12,500 bases of DNA from Trachelipus rathkii (GCA_015478945.1 JABUQX010086888.1:40001-52500); one strand, 5' to 3'; shown: positions 1-7,892, numbered from the stretch's first letter. Numbers and translations are program-made. Notes: generated by a model not told the origin, from the letters alone.

Positions 1-42
1 CTTTGGTCTTTCCACATGGGTCAGTTTTTGGCCCACGGTATT

Positions 43-380
43 TTTTGAGAACCCGGATTTTTTGAGAACCCTAATTTTTTGAGAACCCTAATTTTTTGGC
101 AACCCTAATTTTTTCAAACCGTAATTTTTTTGGCAACCCTTGACTTTTTTTGGCAACCCTAATTTTTTATGGCAACCCTATTTTTTGCAACCCCTTCGAA
201 GAAGGGTTGCGCCAAACGGTTGCGTCAGCAACCGTTGTACGTACCGCCACCCTAATTTTTTTCGACCAAACCCCTTTGGTCTTCCAGGGTTCAATTTTGA
301 GAACGTACGTGTCCCACCCTATTTTTTTGGGCAACCCTAATTTTTTCGCAACCCCTAAATTTTTTGGCAACCCTAATCGA
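43..380. repeat. Outer telomere-like tandem array, left arm
   Basis: Degenerate units of about 17 bp of the form AACCCTAATTTTTTGGC or AACCCTAATTTTTTGAG, most clearly at 43-190 and again at 320-380. Each unit contains CCCTAA, the animal telomere hexamer on this strand. The hexamers are separated by T-runs and GGC/GAG, so this is not a true telomere. The array is interrupted by paired hairpin sequences (187-236 and about 380-417). Confidence 0.8.
187..236. repeat. Paired hairpin sequences, left arm copy 1
   Basis: Two adjacent inverted repeats. The first, 187-210, has arms GCAACCC(C)TTC and GAAGGGTTGC. The second, 215-236, has perfect 9-bp arms AACGGTTGC and GCAACCGTT around a GTCA loop. The pair recurs at about 380-417 with loop GCTA, and mirrored in the right arm at about 11455-11501 and less perfectly at about 11641-11690. 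Recurrence at four places with the arms conserved suggests that the stem structure matters or that the unit was duplicated. Confidence 0.75.
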
Positions 381-395
381 AGGAGGGTTGCGCCA

Positions 396-417
396 AACGG
401 TTGCGCTAGCAACCGTT
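396..417. repeat. Hairpin sequence, left arm copy 2
   Basis: Second copy of the perfect 9-bp inverted repeat AACGGTTGC / GCAACCGTT. Its four-base loop (GCTA) differs from copy 1 (GTCA). It lies at the inner end of the second stretch of the 17-bp array. Confidence 0.7.
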
Positions 418-439
418 GAACGTATTGCCCCCCTATTTT

Positions 440-690
440 AACGCCCCTAATATTTTTCGAACGCGTGGGGTCAAATTTTTTGCCGCACGGTAATTTTTGA
501 TCCTTCATTTAGGGGCTTAGCCCGTTTTTGATGTTTAACGTTGTTTGACCATGATATTTCGGCCTTGACCTTGCCAGATACAATGGATCATTTTTTGCCC
601 ACGCCAATTTTTTTTTCCCACTCGTGGCCCACCCGGCGCATGTATGTATCTATTCTAACTTGGACGCATGTATGACCTACCCTAACTTGA
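440..690. repeat. Internal TIR unit, copy 1 (left)
   Basis: A non-satellite segment containing GGGCTTAGCCC, CATGATATTTCGGCCTTGACCTTGCCAGATA and CCACGCCAATTTTTTT. A diverged direct copy lies at about 935-1110 in the same arm. Both are mirrored in the right arm (about 11190-11400 and 10760-10945). So each arm contains an older internal duplication. No coding potential is seen. Confidence 0.65.
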
Positions 691-815
691 ACACCTACAC
701 ACACACACACACCACACACACACCACATCACACAACACACACACACACACATCACACACACACCACATCACAACACACCATCACACATACAACACACACT
801 ACACCACACACACCA
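691..815. repeat. (CA)n microsatellite, left arm
   Basis: Long, slightly interrupted CA repeat with ACC and ATC variants. Its translation gives runs of Thr-His and is not a gene. It is the mirror of the TG tract in the right arm. Confidence 0.95.
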
Positions 816-934
816 CTTACACTTATACACACATCTCACTATGACACTTATACATCACACATTCACTGTATGACACTTAACATTTACCCATGATACAACT
901 ACATTTACATCTTATTCAGCACGTACAACACACT

Positions 935-1110
935 GCCAACCCTTTGGTCTTCATGGGTCAATTTTAACCCACGGTAATTTTTTGTCCTTCCTTAGGGACT
1001 TAGCCCTTTTAATTGGATGTCTTAAACCTTTGTTTTGACAATGATATTTCGGCCTTGACCTTGCAATATACCATGGGTCAATTTTGACCCCACGCCTAAC
1101 TTGATGGCTT
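935..1110. repeat. Internal TIR unit, copy 2 (left)
   Basis: Direct, diverged copy of the 440-690 unit. It shares CACGGTAATTTTT, GGGACTTAGCCC, ATGATATTTCGGCCTTGACCTTG and ATACCATGG(G)TCA strings. It mirrors about 10760-10945 of the right arm. Confidence 0.6.
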
Positions 1111-1164
1111 TGAATGGTTCTAGCCATCACGTAAGAAGTACCAGGGATGTTCTATTTAGTGTTC

Positions 1165-1310
1165 TACTGAGTATTAGATGAGTGCCTGGTGAGTGCCAGT
1201 GAGTGCCAAGTGAGTGCAACAGTGCCAATGAGTGCCAGTGAGTGCCAATGAGGGCCAAGTGAGTGCCACATAGTGCCAAAGGAGTGCCACATAGTGCAAC
1301 TGAGGCCACT
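1165..1310. repeat. GTGCCA minisatellite, left arm
   Basis: About ten to fourteen degenerate units of roughly 10 bp (GAGTGCCAAT / GAGTGCCAGT). The minus-strand frame here reads repetitive Leu-Ala-Leu-Gly-Thr-His and is not a gene. Mirrored at about 10557-10700. Confidence 0.9.
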
Positions 1311-1504
1311 TTTTTTCAAGCCTTTTCTAGCCTCCCCTGAACCCCGAATAGCCTAATATGGGTGTCTACCCCTATGTAATAAGGTATGAGGAATCGATGG
1401 TGTATATTACAATCTGCTAGAATGCTTCCTTACTATGAGTTAGTATTCTTCTAACACTTATATGCATCGCATAAATATATCTAAAGAGCTACACAATTGA
1501 GACA
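1311..1504. other. Unique TIR segment, no gene seen
   Basis: Non-repetitive stretch matching 10365-10556 in reverse orientation. It is the best place to compare the two arms: left CCTCCCC, GCCTAA and GAGGAATCGATGG correspond to right CCCTCCCC, GCCCTAA and GAGGGATCGAAATGG. The differences are mainly dropped homopolymer bases. About 1450-1490 is more diverged. No reading frame of note is present. Confidence 0.7.
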
Positions 1505-1680
1505 GTGACCGCAAACGTTTCAGAGTCGCGTTCGCAGGTCAGCCCCTCCGCGAAACCGCCCCGCCGGGTGCGCCCGCAGGCGCAATATTCACAGCGCCCG
1601 CCGCGTGCGCCCGCAAGGCGCAATATTTCCGCGTAACCGCCGCGCGTGCGTTCGCAGACAGCAAAATTTCCCGCGTGAAG
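1505..1680. repeat. GC-rich CpG-dense repeat block, left arm
   Basis: An abrupt GC-rich, CpG-dense island in otherwise AT-rich DNA. It contains about three units of 37-39 bp beginning CCGCCG(C/G)GTGCG, at 1561, 1598 and 1637. Each carries CGCCCGCAGGCGCAATATT-like text with a short inverted repeat (GCGCCCGCAGGCGC). The mirror block is 10130-10355. It could act as a promoter, protein-binding or structural element; no function is established. Confidence 0.75.
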
Positions 1681-1824
1681 CGAAAAATATGATTCAATGT
1701 AAAACTATTCAAAAGAATTCGTCAAATATAGCTATGAGTCATTCATCTTTTACTACATGTACGAAATTTTTATTAAAAACATATACTACTTTACATACCT
1801 TAAGCAGTACCAAGCAGTAAAAAA

Positions 1825-2196
1825 AAGCATACTAATGCCCTAGGTGTTAGGTAATAAACACCTCTATTGTTTTTCTGCTTTACTGCTTTAACTCTCTGCT
1901 TCTGCTTTAACTTTCTGCTTTACTGCTTTAACTTCTGCTTTACTGCTTTTAACTTTCGCTTTACTGCTTTTAACTTTCTGCTTTCTGCTTTACTTTCTGC
2001 TTTACTGCTTTTTGACTTTCTGCTTTACTGCTTTAACTTTCTGCTTTACGCTTTAACTTTCTGCTTTACTGCTTTGAACTTTCTGCTTTAGCTGGCTTTA
2101 ACTCCATAACATTACATTACTTAAAGCAAGTAAAGCAGTAAACAATAGAGGTGTTTACATAACACCTAATGGGGTGGGAATTAGTACGCTTTTGTT
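1825..2196. repeat. Minisatellite bracketed by an inverted motif, left arm
   Basis: A tandem array of CTGCTTTACTGCTTTAACTTT units (about 1873-2098) is flanked by inverted copies of one motif. The motif at 1825-1873 reads GCATACTAAT...TAGGTGTTAGGTAATAAACACCTCTATTGTT. The copy at about 2139-2196 reads its reverse complement, AACAATAGAGGTGTTTACATAACACCTAAT...ATTAGTACGC. The whole resembles a small non-autonomous DNA element, with short inverted ends around satellite filler, residing in the TIR. The frame translating to Phe/Leu-rich repeats is not a gene. Confidence 0.75.
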
Positions 2197-2275
2197 TACT
2201 GCTTTAAACTGGCTTTAACTTTCTGCTTCTACTGCTTTAACTTTCGCTTTACTGCTTTAACTTTCATATATTTAA
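2196..2275. repeat. CTGCTTTA minisatellite, short inner array (left)
   Basis: A few further units of the same 8-20 bp minisatellite lie inside the inverted motif. The right arm has the same at about 9580-9636. Confidence 0.75.
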
Positions 2276-2465
2276 TTAACAATTATGTTTTCTTTATATT
2301 TTTTATTTTGTTTTCTTACTTTTTATTTATTTATTTCTTATTTTTATTTTTTGTTTTAATACTTTTTTATTTTTAATTTGTTATATATGAATAAAAACAC
2401 ACAGAGTTTCTGTTATATAACCATTTTATATTTTAATAAATTGTACGAAATTTTTATTAAAACCT
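2276..2465. other. AT-rich inner edge of left TIR
   Basis: T/A-rich sequence with no gene. Shared landmarks with the right arm are TTTTTATTTTTAATTTGT, AAAAACACACAGAGTTTCT and TTGTACGAA. Similarity stops around 2463. Confidence 0.7.
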
Positions 2466-2812
2466 TTTATATATACGAGTTTTAAGGGAAGTAAAATCGC
2501 GTTTTTTTATTTTAAGCATTTATTACATATCAGAAACTAAAATCATTGACATAATGACAACTAACGTGTTTGAAACTTTTACAAGTTTTAAATTAAAGCG
2601 AATACAAAAAATATTTTATTTTAAAAAAAAAAAAACCCATTAATTAATGGGGAAAAATCAAAAAATTTCACCCAAAAATTAAAGAACTGTTTTCCACAAT
2701 ACATTGGAATATAAGGGTGAACAGGGTAAGACCATAGTTTTTTACACAGCTTACATATTATATTTTAAAAATAAGTAAATAAAATGATTATTCAATATAA
2801 ATTTTAAAAAGT
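2466..2812. other. AT-rich non-coding stretch at 3' end of the gene block
   Basis: Downstream (in the minus-strand sense) of the major capsid gene. It holds a minus-strand AATAAA (plus TTTATT near 2518) that could serve as a polyadenylation signal, and the palindrome at 2636-2651. No protein-coding signal is recognised. Confidence 0.5.
2621..2651 (-). terminator. Palindrome with T-run on minus strand
   Basis: CCCATTAATTAATGGG (2636-2651) is a perfect 16-bp palindrome. On the minus strand it is followed at once by a run of about 14 T (A-run at 2622-2635 on plus). It lies roughly 370 bases past the end of the last gene of the block. It could form a hairpin-plus-U-tract transcript end or simply be low-complexity sequence. 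Terminator function is an inference. Confidence 0.3.
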
Positions 2813-2984
2813 TCAAGAGATAATTATGTGAACAGTATCGTTTTTTGCTCTATTATAACGGAAATCCATGTCCTGTTGAGGTGATTGTGGACGAGCAATG
2901 TAGGAATATGAGGCAGGTATCCTCTCCAATTTACAGAAGTTTATTTCGTTAATAGCAACAACCCCCTAAAAAGCGACGGTTCAT
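2813..2984 (-). pseudogene. Possible small ORF after the major capsid gene
   Basis: A minus-strand ATG at 2984 opens a frame starting MNRRFL. After one shift in a G-run near 2961-2965, the reading is open to a stop at 2813, including SYIARPQSPQQDMDFRYNR. This would give about 55 residues, beginning about 30 bases after the major capsid stop. I do not recognise it. Compact spacing is the main argument for it; chance is a serious alternative. Confidence 0.25.
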
Positions 2985-3017
2985 TTTTTTACAACCACCG
3001 ATTTTTTTCCGCTTCAT

Positions 3018-4353
3018 TCACTCTTTATAATTCAAAAGTACGTTGCGTACTCTTTCAATTTCAATGAGTTGAGGATGGTCAAGATAGACCACTCCAGTGA
3101 TGGGTGATTGTAGAATCGTTCCAAAAGAGAGATTTAGTCCTAGGGTGCCCTTTCTCTCAAAATGTTTAAATGATAGGCGTTTCAAGCTGAAAGGTCTGCA
3201 GTAAGATCATAGGCGTATAAATTACTATTCTTTGCGTATTCTTCAAGATTTAAGCCTGTCCCACTATCAATACATGATACAGTATTGGCTATTAAGTCGT
3301 TAAAAAGGCCGAGTACAGAGGGATAGGTCTCCGTTGTATAACATTTTCATAATCACGTCCGTGAGGCAGTCCATTCACATGTAAACTGATACCCCTAAGT
3401 CCGAAAGGCGTGAATTTATAGGGTGACTTTTTATAATTCCCAGAGTAGGCTTCATGCTCCACAATCCCTATTATTATTTTCTGTGGTAAATTTCCGTTCA
3501 CAATGTTAGGGATATTGATACTCGATAATCCTTGAGTGAAATTAAATATCTTGGTTTCAACTCTCTTATTAGGGTACTTTGCTGTAAGGTATTCAAAAAC
3601 GAATTTCAATTTCCAAATGACGCTGTGTGATAATTTCACTTTTCTAAGTAAGAGATAAGCTCCAACAGTTTGAAACAGGTTCTGGACATAAAGCTGTAGC
3701 AGTAGGTTTACTTTTTTATTTTAACAGCAAATTTAGGATCTTGACCGTGATAAAAATGATTCTAGTATCTACCAATGGTAGAATGAGTCTTTCTTGAGAA
3801 AGAAGATATCGCCATTTAATCGACCGTAAAATTAATAAGTATTATTTATGACTTTAGCTGCTTTAATCTTATATGTGCATGCTTCATCTTGAAGCTTATA
3901 AAACCCACAGATTTGAATGAGATTTGTTTTAAGCATCGTCTGAATAATTTACCAAATGTTTATATATAGCTTCTATAAGGATAATTAGCCGCTGATGCTA
4001 CCTGTGAAGTTCCGGTTAAGATAGACTTCAAACCTGGGTTGAAACATGTAACAGGAAATTTGAATTCGTATAATACTATGGTCATCAACCCGTAGGAAGA
4101 TCTGTTTAACCATCAGGTTTGTCAATTTCGTTTTAACATATAAAAACACATTAGAAGGATCTAAGTACTGATCAGAAGTGCCCGGAATATTGAACTCTAG
4201 GGGAACATCTGTATTGGTAATTGAATGCAGAGGATTAATACTGATAAAGTTTGGACTCGCTAACGCTAATCTGTGTAGGGTTCATTGAGAAGAGATCCAA
4301 TTCACTCTTACAGCAACAGGACTAGAAGGATGAAAGGAAATGCAATCTTGCAT
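3018..4353 (-). pseudogene. Major capsid protein, double jelly-roll (F54H12.2/hexon-like), frameshifted
   Basis: Major capsid protein of the Polinton/adintovirus type, the shell-building subunit that forms pseudo-hexameric capsomers. The start ATG at 4353 gives MQDCISFHPSSP. A frame change then yields SELDLFSMNPTQISVSES, the family's N-terminal signature. It is followed by PLEFNIPGTSDQYLD and SNVFLYVKTK (about residues 45-75), NYPYRSYI, and GRLNGDIFF around the middle. The second half reads TAKYPNKRVETKIFNF, NGNLPQKIIIGIVEHEAY and FTPFGLRGISLHVNG (3292-3639), then LYAYDLTADLS. The end is KGTLGLNLSF...GVVYLDHPQLIEIERVRN with a stop at 3018. The total of about 445 codons is near the usual 430-480. 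At least six frameshifts or stops interrupt it, yet all conserved blocks stay in order. It is the last large gene of the minus-strand block, 91 bases after the short basic gene. Confidence 0.87.
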
Positions 4354-4444
4354 GGTGTCAGAGCTCTGGCGTATATATGAACTTTTTCATGTTAAAAACC
4401 TTACTTATATACATACATCGTATAAAAAAGTTATCAGTTGGTAA

Positions 4445-4807
4445 TTAAATAGCAAATACATCAACTCATTTTTTCTTTTGAGGTTTTTTCCGCTTAGTCT
4501 TTTCTTTATGACAATCTTCTTGTTCCCTCGCCCTTGTCCTAACATTTTACGTCTTATTTTAAGCTTAACTCGTCCAACATCTCATCTGAAACATCGGCTA
4601 TCGTCTTTTTAATGCTGTACGAGGATTATTTCCTGTAGCAATATCTTGAATAGTAAATGCAAACCTGTTCTTATAATAGCTTTTTTACCTATATATTCCC
4701 CGCCTTTCCTGAGTAAAGGCCTTGCACTTCCCATAGCTTGGCAAAAAATTCACCAAGGCCATACCCCCTCTGCATTTTGGTTCCCTGAATACCCTTTCTT
4801 CGTCCAT
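4445..4807 (-). pseudogene. Short glycine-rich/basic virion-type protein, frameshifted
   Basis: A small gene between the two capsid genes. Three frames carry consecutive pieces of one family pattern: RGYGLGEFFAKLW (about 4735-4772), then ARPLLRKGGEYIGKKAI (about 4675-4720), then FTIQDIATGNNPRTALKRR (about 4590-4650). A strongly basic C-terminus follows, including GQGRGNKKIVIKKRL and KKKKKK-like segments, ending VDVFAI before the stop at 4445. Small proteins with a Gly-Gly-Phe start, a 'PLL..G...G..A...G' middle and a Lys/Arg-rich tail are recurrent partners of the capsid genes in these elements. A role as DNA-binding core or internal virion protein is inferred by analogy with adenovirus core proteins and is not demonstrated. 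The start is unsure (ATG at 4807 or 4775). Multiple frameshifts are present. Confidence 0.6.
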
Positions 4808-4932
4808 TTATTACAGGAGTATCTTTCTTATACTATCTTTTACACTGTGAGATATGTTTAATGAATGGAAAAATTATCTGACTACACCTGCTTATATATT
4901 CATTATGCGTAATTATGCCATCTGTTTCTGTT

Positions 4933-5884
4933 CTAAGATGGAACTTTGCTAAAATGCAACCGTGTGTACAGGGAAAGATTTCCTTCTACATCTTTTATAT
5001 GCACGCGTACAAAGTCAAAATTTGATCTATTCAGAGGTAGATAATGATAGGGAATGTTATAACTTTACTCTCTTTGGGAAAATATGCTACTCTTAATAAA
5101 GGAGCTTTAAGTATTACCTACTATTGATACTCAATTAATTTGTATATACAGTAAGCCATACCTGGATGATGATCATCTCACTTGCGATCAGCTAACTGAT
5201 AGCCGCTCGATCTGCTTTCATCTTTTGTTCATGTTGGAGTCCATGCGTTTATTCTCCACAGATTAAGTATAACCCTCTCAACATAGGTAAGGTCATATCA
5301 TGAAGTATAATCAACTCAAGCAATCACGTTACGAAATGTTTACGCTGGCCATGGTGTGATCGTTCGAGAAAAAACATGTTCCGGTCTCGTAGGTCACTTA
5401 CTTTTGATTTTAAAGATATTATTACTCGGGCTCAGGGGTACCCATTTTCAGTTTTTTTTAACAAACCTTTCCACAAAAAACTCATATCAAAAGAACGTTT
5501 AAATGACTAAAAAATAGGCAGGCACCGATTTAAAATAAGACCGTCGCAGAACAAAAATTCTTCAATGAAGTATTCTTTTGTAGCAATGTCGTATTCAGCT
5601 TTTTGGCAATTGTAGTTCTTTTCAGAAAACGAGTACCTTCCTTGTAATATAGTTTCAACACATTCTACACTTCTGTACACCGTCATCCAGAATAATAGAT
5701 CGTGAGGCAAATTTTCTATGTCCGTATTTAATATCATTTCACATAATCCTACTTCGTATGCCTCTCTTTCAAGTTGTATAGGATTCATTAGCACAGTTGT
5801 AAAATCCGAGAGTTTATTATCAGGATGTAAATCCAAGGAGGCTGAAGAAGGGAGAGTTATATAAAAGTGATCTACACTCTCCAT
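4933..5884 (-). pseudogene. Conserved Polinton structural protein, probable minor capsid (penton-like)
   Basis: The ATG at 5884 begins MESVDHFYITLPSSASLDL. The pattern 'FYITLPS.AS.D..PDNKLS.FTT.L..PI.LE...EVGL.EM' (residues 1-50) is the hallmark of a protein that accompanies the major capsid gene in metazoan Polinton/adintovirus elements. The first 125 residues are uninterrupted (5884-5507). After frameshifts the C-terminal part is visible: APLLRVAYFPKE-like text near 5070-5110, then PLNRSNFDFVRVHIKDVEG and TRLHFSKVPS to a stop at 4933. Overall length is about 315 codons. The start lies only 18 bases after the integrase stop, as in a compact viral gene array. Assignment as the pentameric vertex (minor capsid) protein rests on gene order and family association, not on a visible catalytic motif. 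Confidence 0.72.
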
Positions 5885-5902
5885 GATTATAATGACAACT
5901 GA

Positions 5903-6986
5903 TTAATGATTCTTAACCTCACTTGCTTTTATATAAGTATTAAACTTGGCAGGATATCCCCTCCATTTCACAAGTAACTGCTTATTTTTTCCTTTACCTC
6001 TCGTAGCTATTATTTTTTTCAATTTTATATTCATGAGTTACAGGATTGAACCTTACTTTTTGTATTTCCTGTTTATAAAATCCGCCTTTTTATTTTTTCA
6101 CCATTTAAATCTTCCAGATAATATAACTTTAAACTATCACGACTGAATGGCCGGATATTGTGGATTTAAAAAACTTCCGTAGTCCCCAACCGGATCAATA
6201 CCTTTTCTAAACCCTTTCTTCTGTGAGAAACTCTATACATAATGCGTTTCACCTTTATATCTGATCTATCTATTATTTTGTTTTCTTTTTTCCATCCCAT
6301 ATTGCACCATACGTCCTCTAGTTTTTGACATCTTTAAAGGAGTTGACTTTATTAGTTCTATGGTAAGACCTGTTATAAGAATAAGGGCCAGATCTGTCCT
6401 ATATCAATATATTTAAAAAGTATTCATTTTAGGTAAAAATTATTATGCATGCGTTTCTTAATTAGTACGTTTGGACTCTTTCAACAGTTGCCGCTTTGTT
6501 ACGGAAAATGTATTTGTAATCAGCTTATACCATACTCCCAGAGCAACTCCTGAAACTCTCGCCCCTTGAATTCCATTCCTGAATCTGTCCAAAATATTTC
6601 GGGTGTTCCCGCCGTCCTCCTATAATTCAAGTAGCAGCATCGGTAACTGTAGCTTGATCTTTTATCTTTTATTGGCCTCAACAAAGTATCTAGAGTATAC
6701 GTCAATGGTAATAAAAGTATATATTGAAAACCTTCATTATAAGAGCTGCTATTAAATCATTTCCGATAAATCTAGCTGCCATAACGCTATCGAGCTGTGG
6801 AGATATGGTTTTTTCCGTGTAGGAATTTTTTTTCTTACAGTTTATGTAGAGTAAATGCCTCTTCACACGCCCTCCAAATATGCTTTTAACTCTTTTTTCC
6901 TCAATATTAGGATACCTTAAAGCAAAACCTAGTGAAAAACCCCCAAAACTATTTGGCTCCCTCAGATTTTGAAGAATACTTATCAA
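5903..6986 (-). pseudogene. Polinton-type DDE (rve) integrase with C-terminal chromodomain, frameshifted
   Basis: Integrase that would insert the element's DNA into the host chromosome. N-terminal text LREPNSFGGFSLGFALRY and KRHLLYINCKKK (6986-6830) matches the start of the F54H12.3-type integrase. The catalytic D,D-35-E core is complete across three frames. The first Asp is in WQLDLSEM (codon 6772-6770). It is followed by TFITIDVYSRYFVEA. The second Asp is in IFWTDSGMEFKGREFQ (codon 6585-6583), and the Glu is in NKAATVERV (codon 6482-6480). Spacing is about 62 and 34 residues, as expected. At the C-terminus, LVKWRGYPAKFNTYIKASE (about 5915-5975) is a chromodomain fold segment, ending at the stop at 5903. 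No ATG is seen at the N-terminus, so the true start may lie upstream. Several frameshifts separate these blocks, but the active-site residues are intact. Confidence 0.88.
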
Positions 6987-7010
6987 CTACCGTCCTCCTC
7001 CTCGCCTCCT

Positions 7011-7026
7011 GTTGTCTACTGACAAC
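7011..7026. repeat. Short hairpin upstream of integrase
   Basis: GTTGTC-TACT-GACAAC, a perfect 6-bp inverted repeat just upstream of the integrase reading frame and next to the AT microsatellite. It could be a regulatory or chance feature. Confidence 0.35.
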
Positions 7027-7036
7027 AGTGACAGCG

Positions 7037-7078
7037 TTATATTATATAATATATATATATTAAGTCTGTAAAAATGTA

Positions 7079-7111
<33 letters not shown>

Positions 7112-7134
7112 CGTAATATATATATATATATATT
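7037..7134. repeat. (AT)n microsatellite
   Basis: Three AT-dinucleotide tracts separated by AAGTCTGTAAAAATGTAG and AAGCGTA. They lie in the intergenic gap between the unknown conserved gene (ends 7287) and the integrase. The tracts are self-complementary and prone to slippage and cruciform formation. Confidence 0.9.
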
Positions 7135-7286
7135 TGTCACAAAAATGTGATATTAGGTCACAAGGGAAAAAGAAAGAGAAAAAGATTTAAAATAACATTT
7201 ATTTATACACAAACATTACAACTAAATATATATGATAATACATAATTACGATTTAATCCAACTAGACCTATTATAAGGTGTTTTTC
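7135..7286. other. AT-rich intergenic stretch
   Basis: Non-coding on both strands as far as can be seen. It would contain the 3' end and any polyadenylation signal of the conserved gene ending at 7287 and the promoter of the integrase. Confidence 0.4.
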
Positions 7287-7892
7287 TTAGTCGGCTTCTG
7301 GTAACACGTTTAAATTATCTGATGCGTAAAAAGTGCCTGATGGACTTGAATCAGGTCTTGGCGTAACGGGGATATTATCTAAGTCTGCTAATCGCCTTGT
7401 ATTTAAGATTAAACTTCTGGAAAATTAATAGTCTGAAGTTCTTGTTTGATATCATTCCATCCTTTTACAGGTCCTTTCTTCCAGTTACGTGAGAGATCAG
7501 CTATCAAATCCACAATATTTTGATCCTTTAACTATTTCATCATCAATTACGATCTGCCCTGCTTCATTCAACGTTAATTGGTCTTTTAAAATATTATAAA
7601 AAGCTATTCCTGATTTACGCCTTCTATAGGTAAGCTCTTCCCTCTAAGGATATTTTTCAATTTATTCTCTTCATTTTTTCTACTTCAAGTTTTATACTTC
7701 ATAGGTATATCTACATCATTCGTACCGGGAATACGTAGGGCTTGGATGTAGCGTGCATAGTCTTTTAAGATCTATCATTTTTTGTATGGCATCTTTATAA
7801 GAAGCGTTTCTCATGGATGTTAATGTTGAATTTAATAGCCTGTACACTTTCTTTTCTCTATATTCGGTTATCTGTTTCAACTTTAGGCTCAT
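7287..7892 (-). pseudogene. Conserved Polinton-associated protein of unknown function, frameshifted
   Basis: The ATG at 7892 opens a frame with RLLNSTLTSMRNASYKDAI and QKMIDLK. A slip in an A-run near 7770 changes frame to YARYIQALRIPGTNDVDIP. Further pieces in other frames are NILKDQLTLNEAGQIVIDD, then NIVDLIADLSRNWKKGPVKG and WNDIKQELQTINFPEV. The tail is Pro/Ser/Asp-rich, ending LPEAD at the stop at 7287. A '..G..I.GSNI.DLV.D.....K....GW..F...L...NIP..LI' pattern is known to me from proteins encoded beside the capsid genes of animal Polinton/adintovirus elements. No enzymatic function is known to me. It has no visible membrane segments and may be a virion or assembly protein. Length is about 200 codons without the upstream low-complexity part. 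Confidence 0.6.

Larger units (their letters stand above)
1..2465 (+). repeat. Left terminal inverted repeat (about 2.5 kb)
   Basis: Reading inward from base 1, this arm matches the reverse complement of 11931-9378 block by block. The outer match includes the TTTGGTCTTTCCA...ATGGGTCA start. The inner match ends near the shared ACACACAGAGTTTCT and TTGTACGAA.TTTTTATTAA strings (left about 2398-2462, right about 9380-9440). Inside that point the two sides diverge. Differences between arms are copy-number changes in tandem arrays plus many one-base indels. This length is large for the family, whose terminal repeats are usually hundreds of bases to about 1 kb. The arm holds no convincing gene. Confidence 0.9.

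Noticed and set aside
43..190. Chromosome telomere
   Set aside because: TTAGGG hexamers are not contiguous, are inverted at both ends of the element, and sequence continues past them.
140..508. Three overlapping reading frames in the outer array
   Set aside because: Translations of the 17-bp tandem repeat (Asn-Pro-Asn-Phe runs).
624..893. 89-residue plus-strand reading frame
   Set aside because: Translation of the CA microsatellite (Thr/His runs); not a gene.
1867..2091. Phe/Leu/Cys-rich 74-residue frame resembling a membrane protein
   Set aside because: It is the CTGCTTTA minisatellite read in frame; apparent hydrophobicity is a repeat artefact.
4646..4861. Plus-strand 71-residue frame
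   Set aside because: Lies opposite the short basic gene, whose family pattern is readable on the minus strand.
5946..6146. Plus-strand 66-residue hydrophobic frame
   Set aside because: Shadow of the integrase C-terminus and chromodomain on the minus strand.
5903..6986. Retroviral or Ty3 integrase
   Set aside because: No reverse transcriptase, protease or LTRs nearby. N-terminal text and neighbouring capsid/ATPase genes fit the Polinton type.
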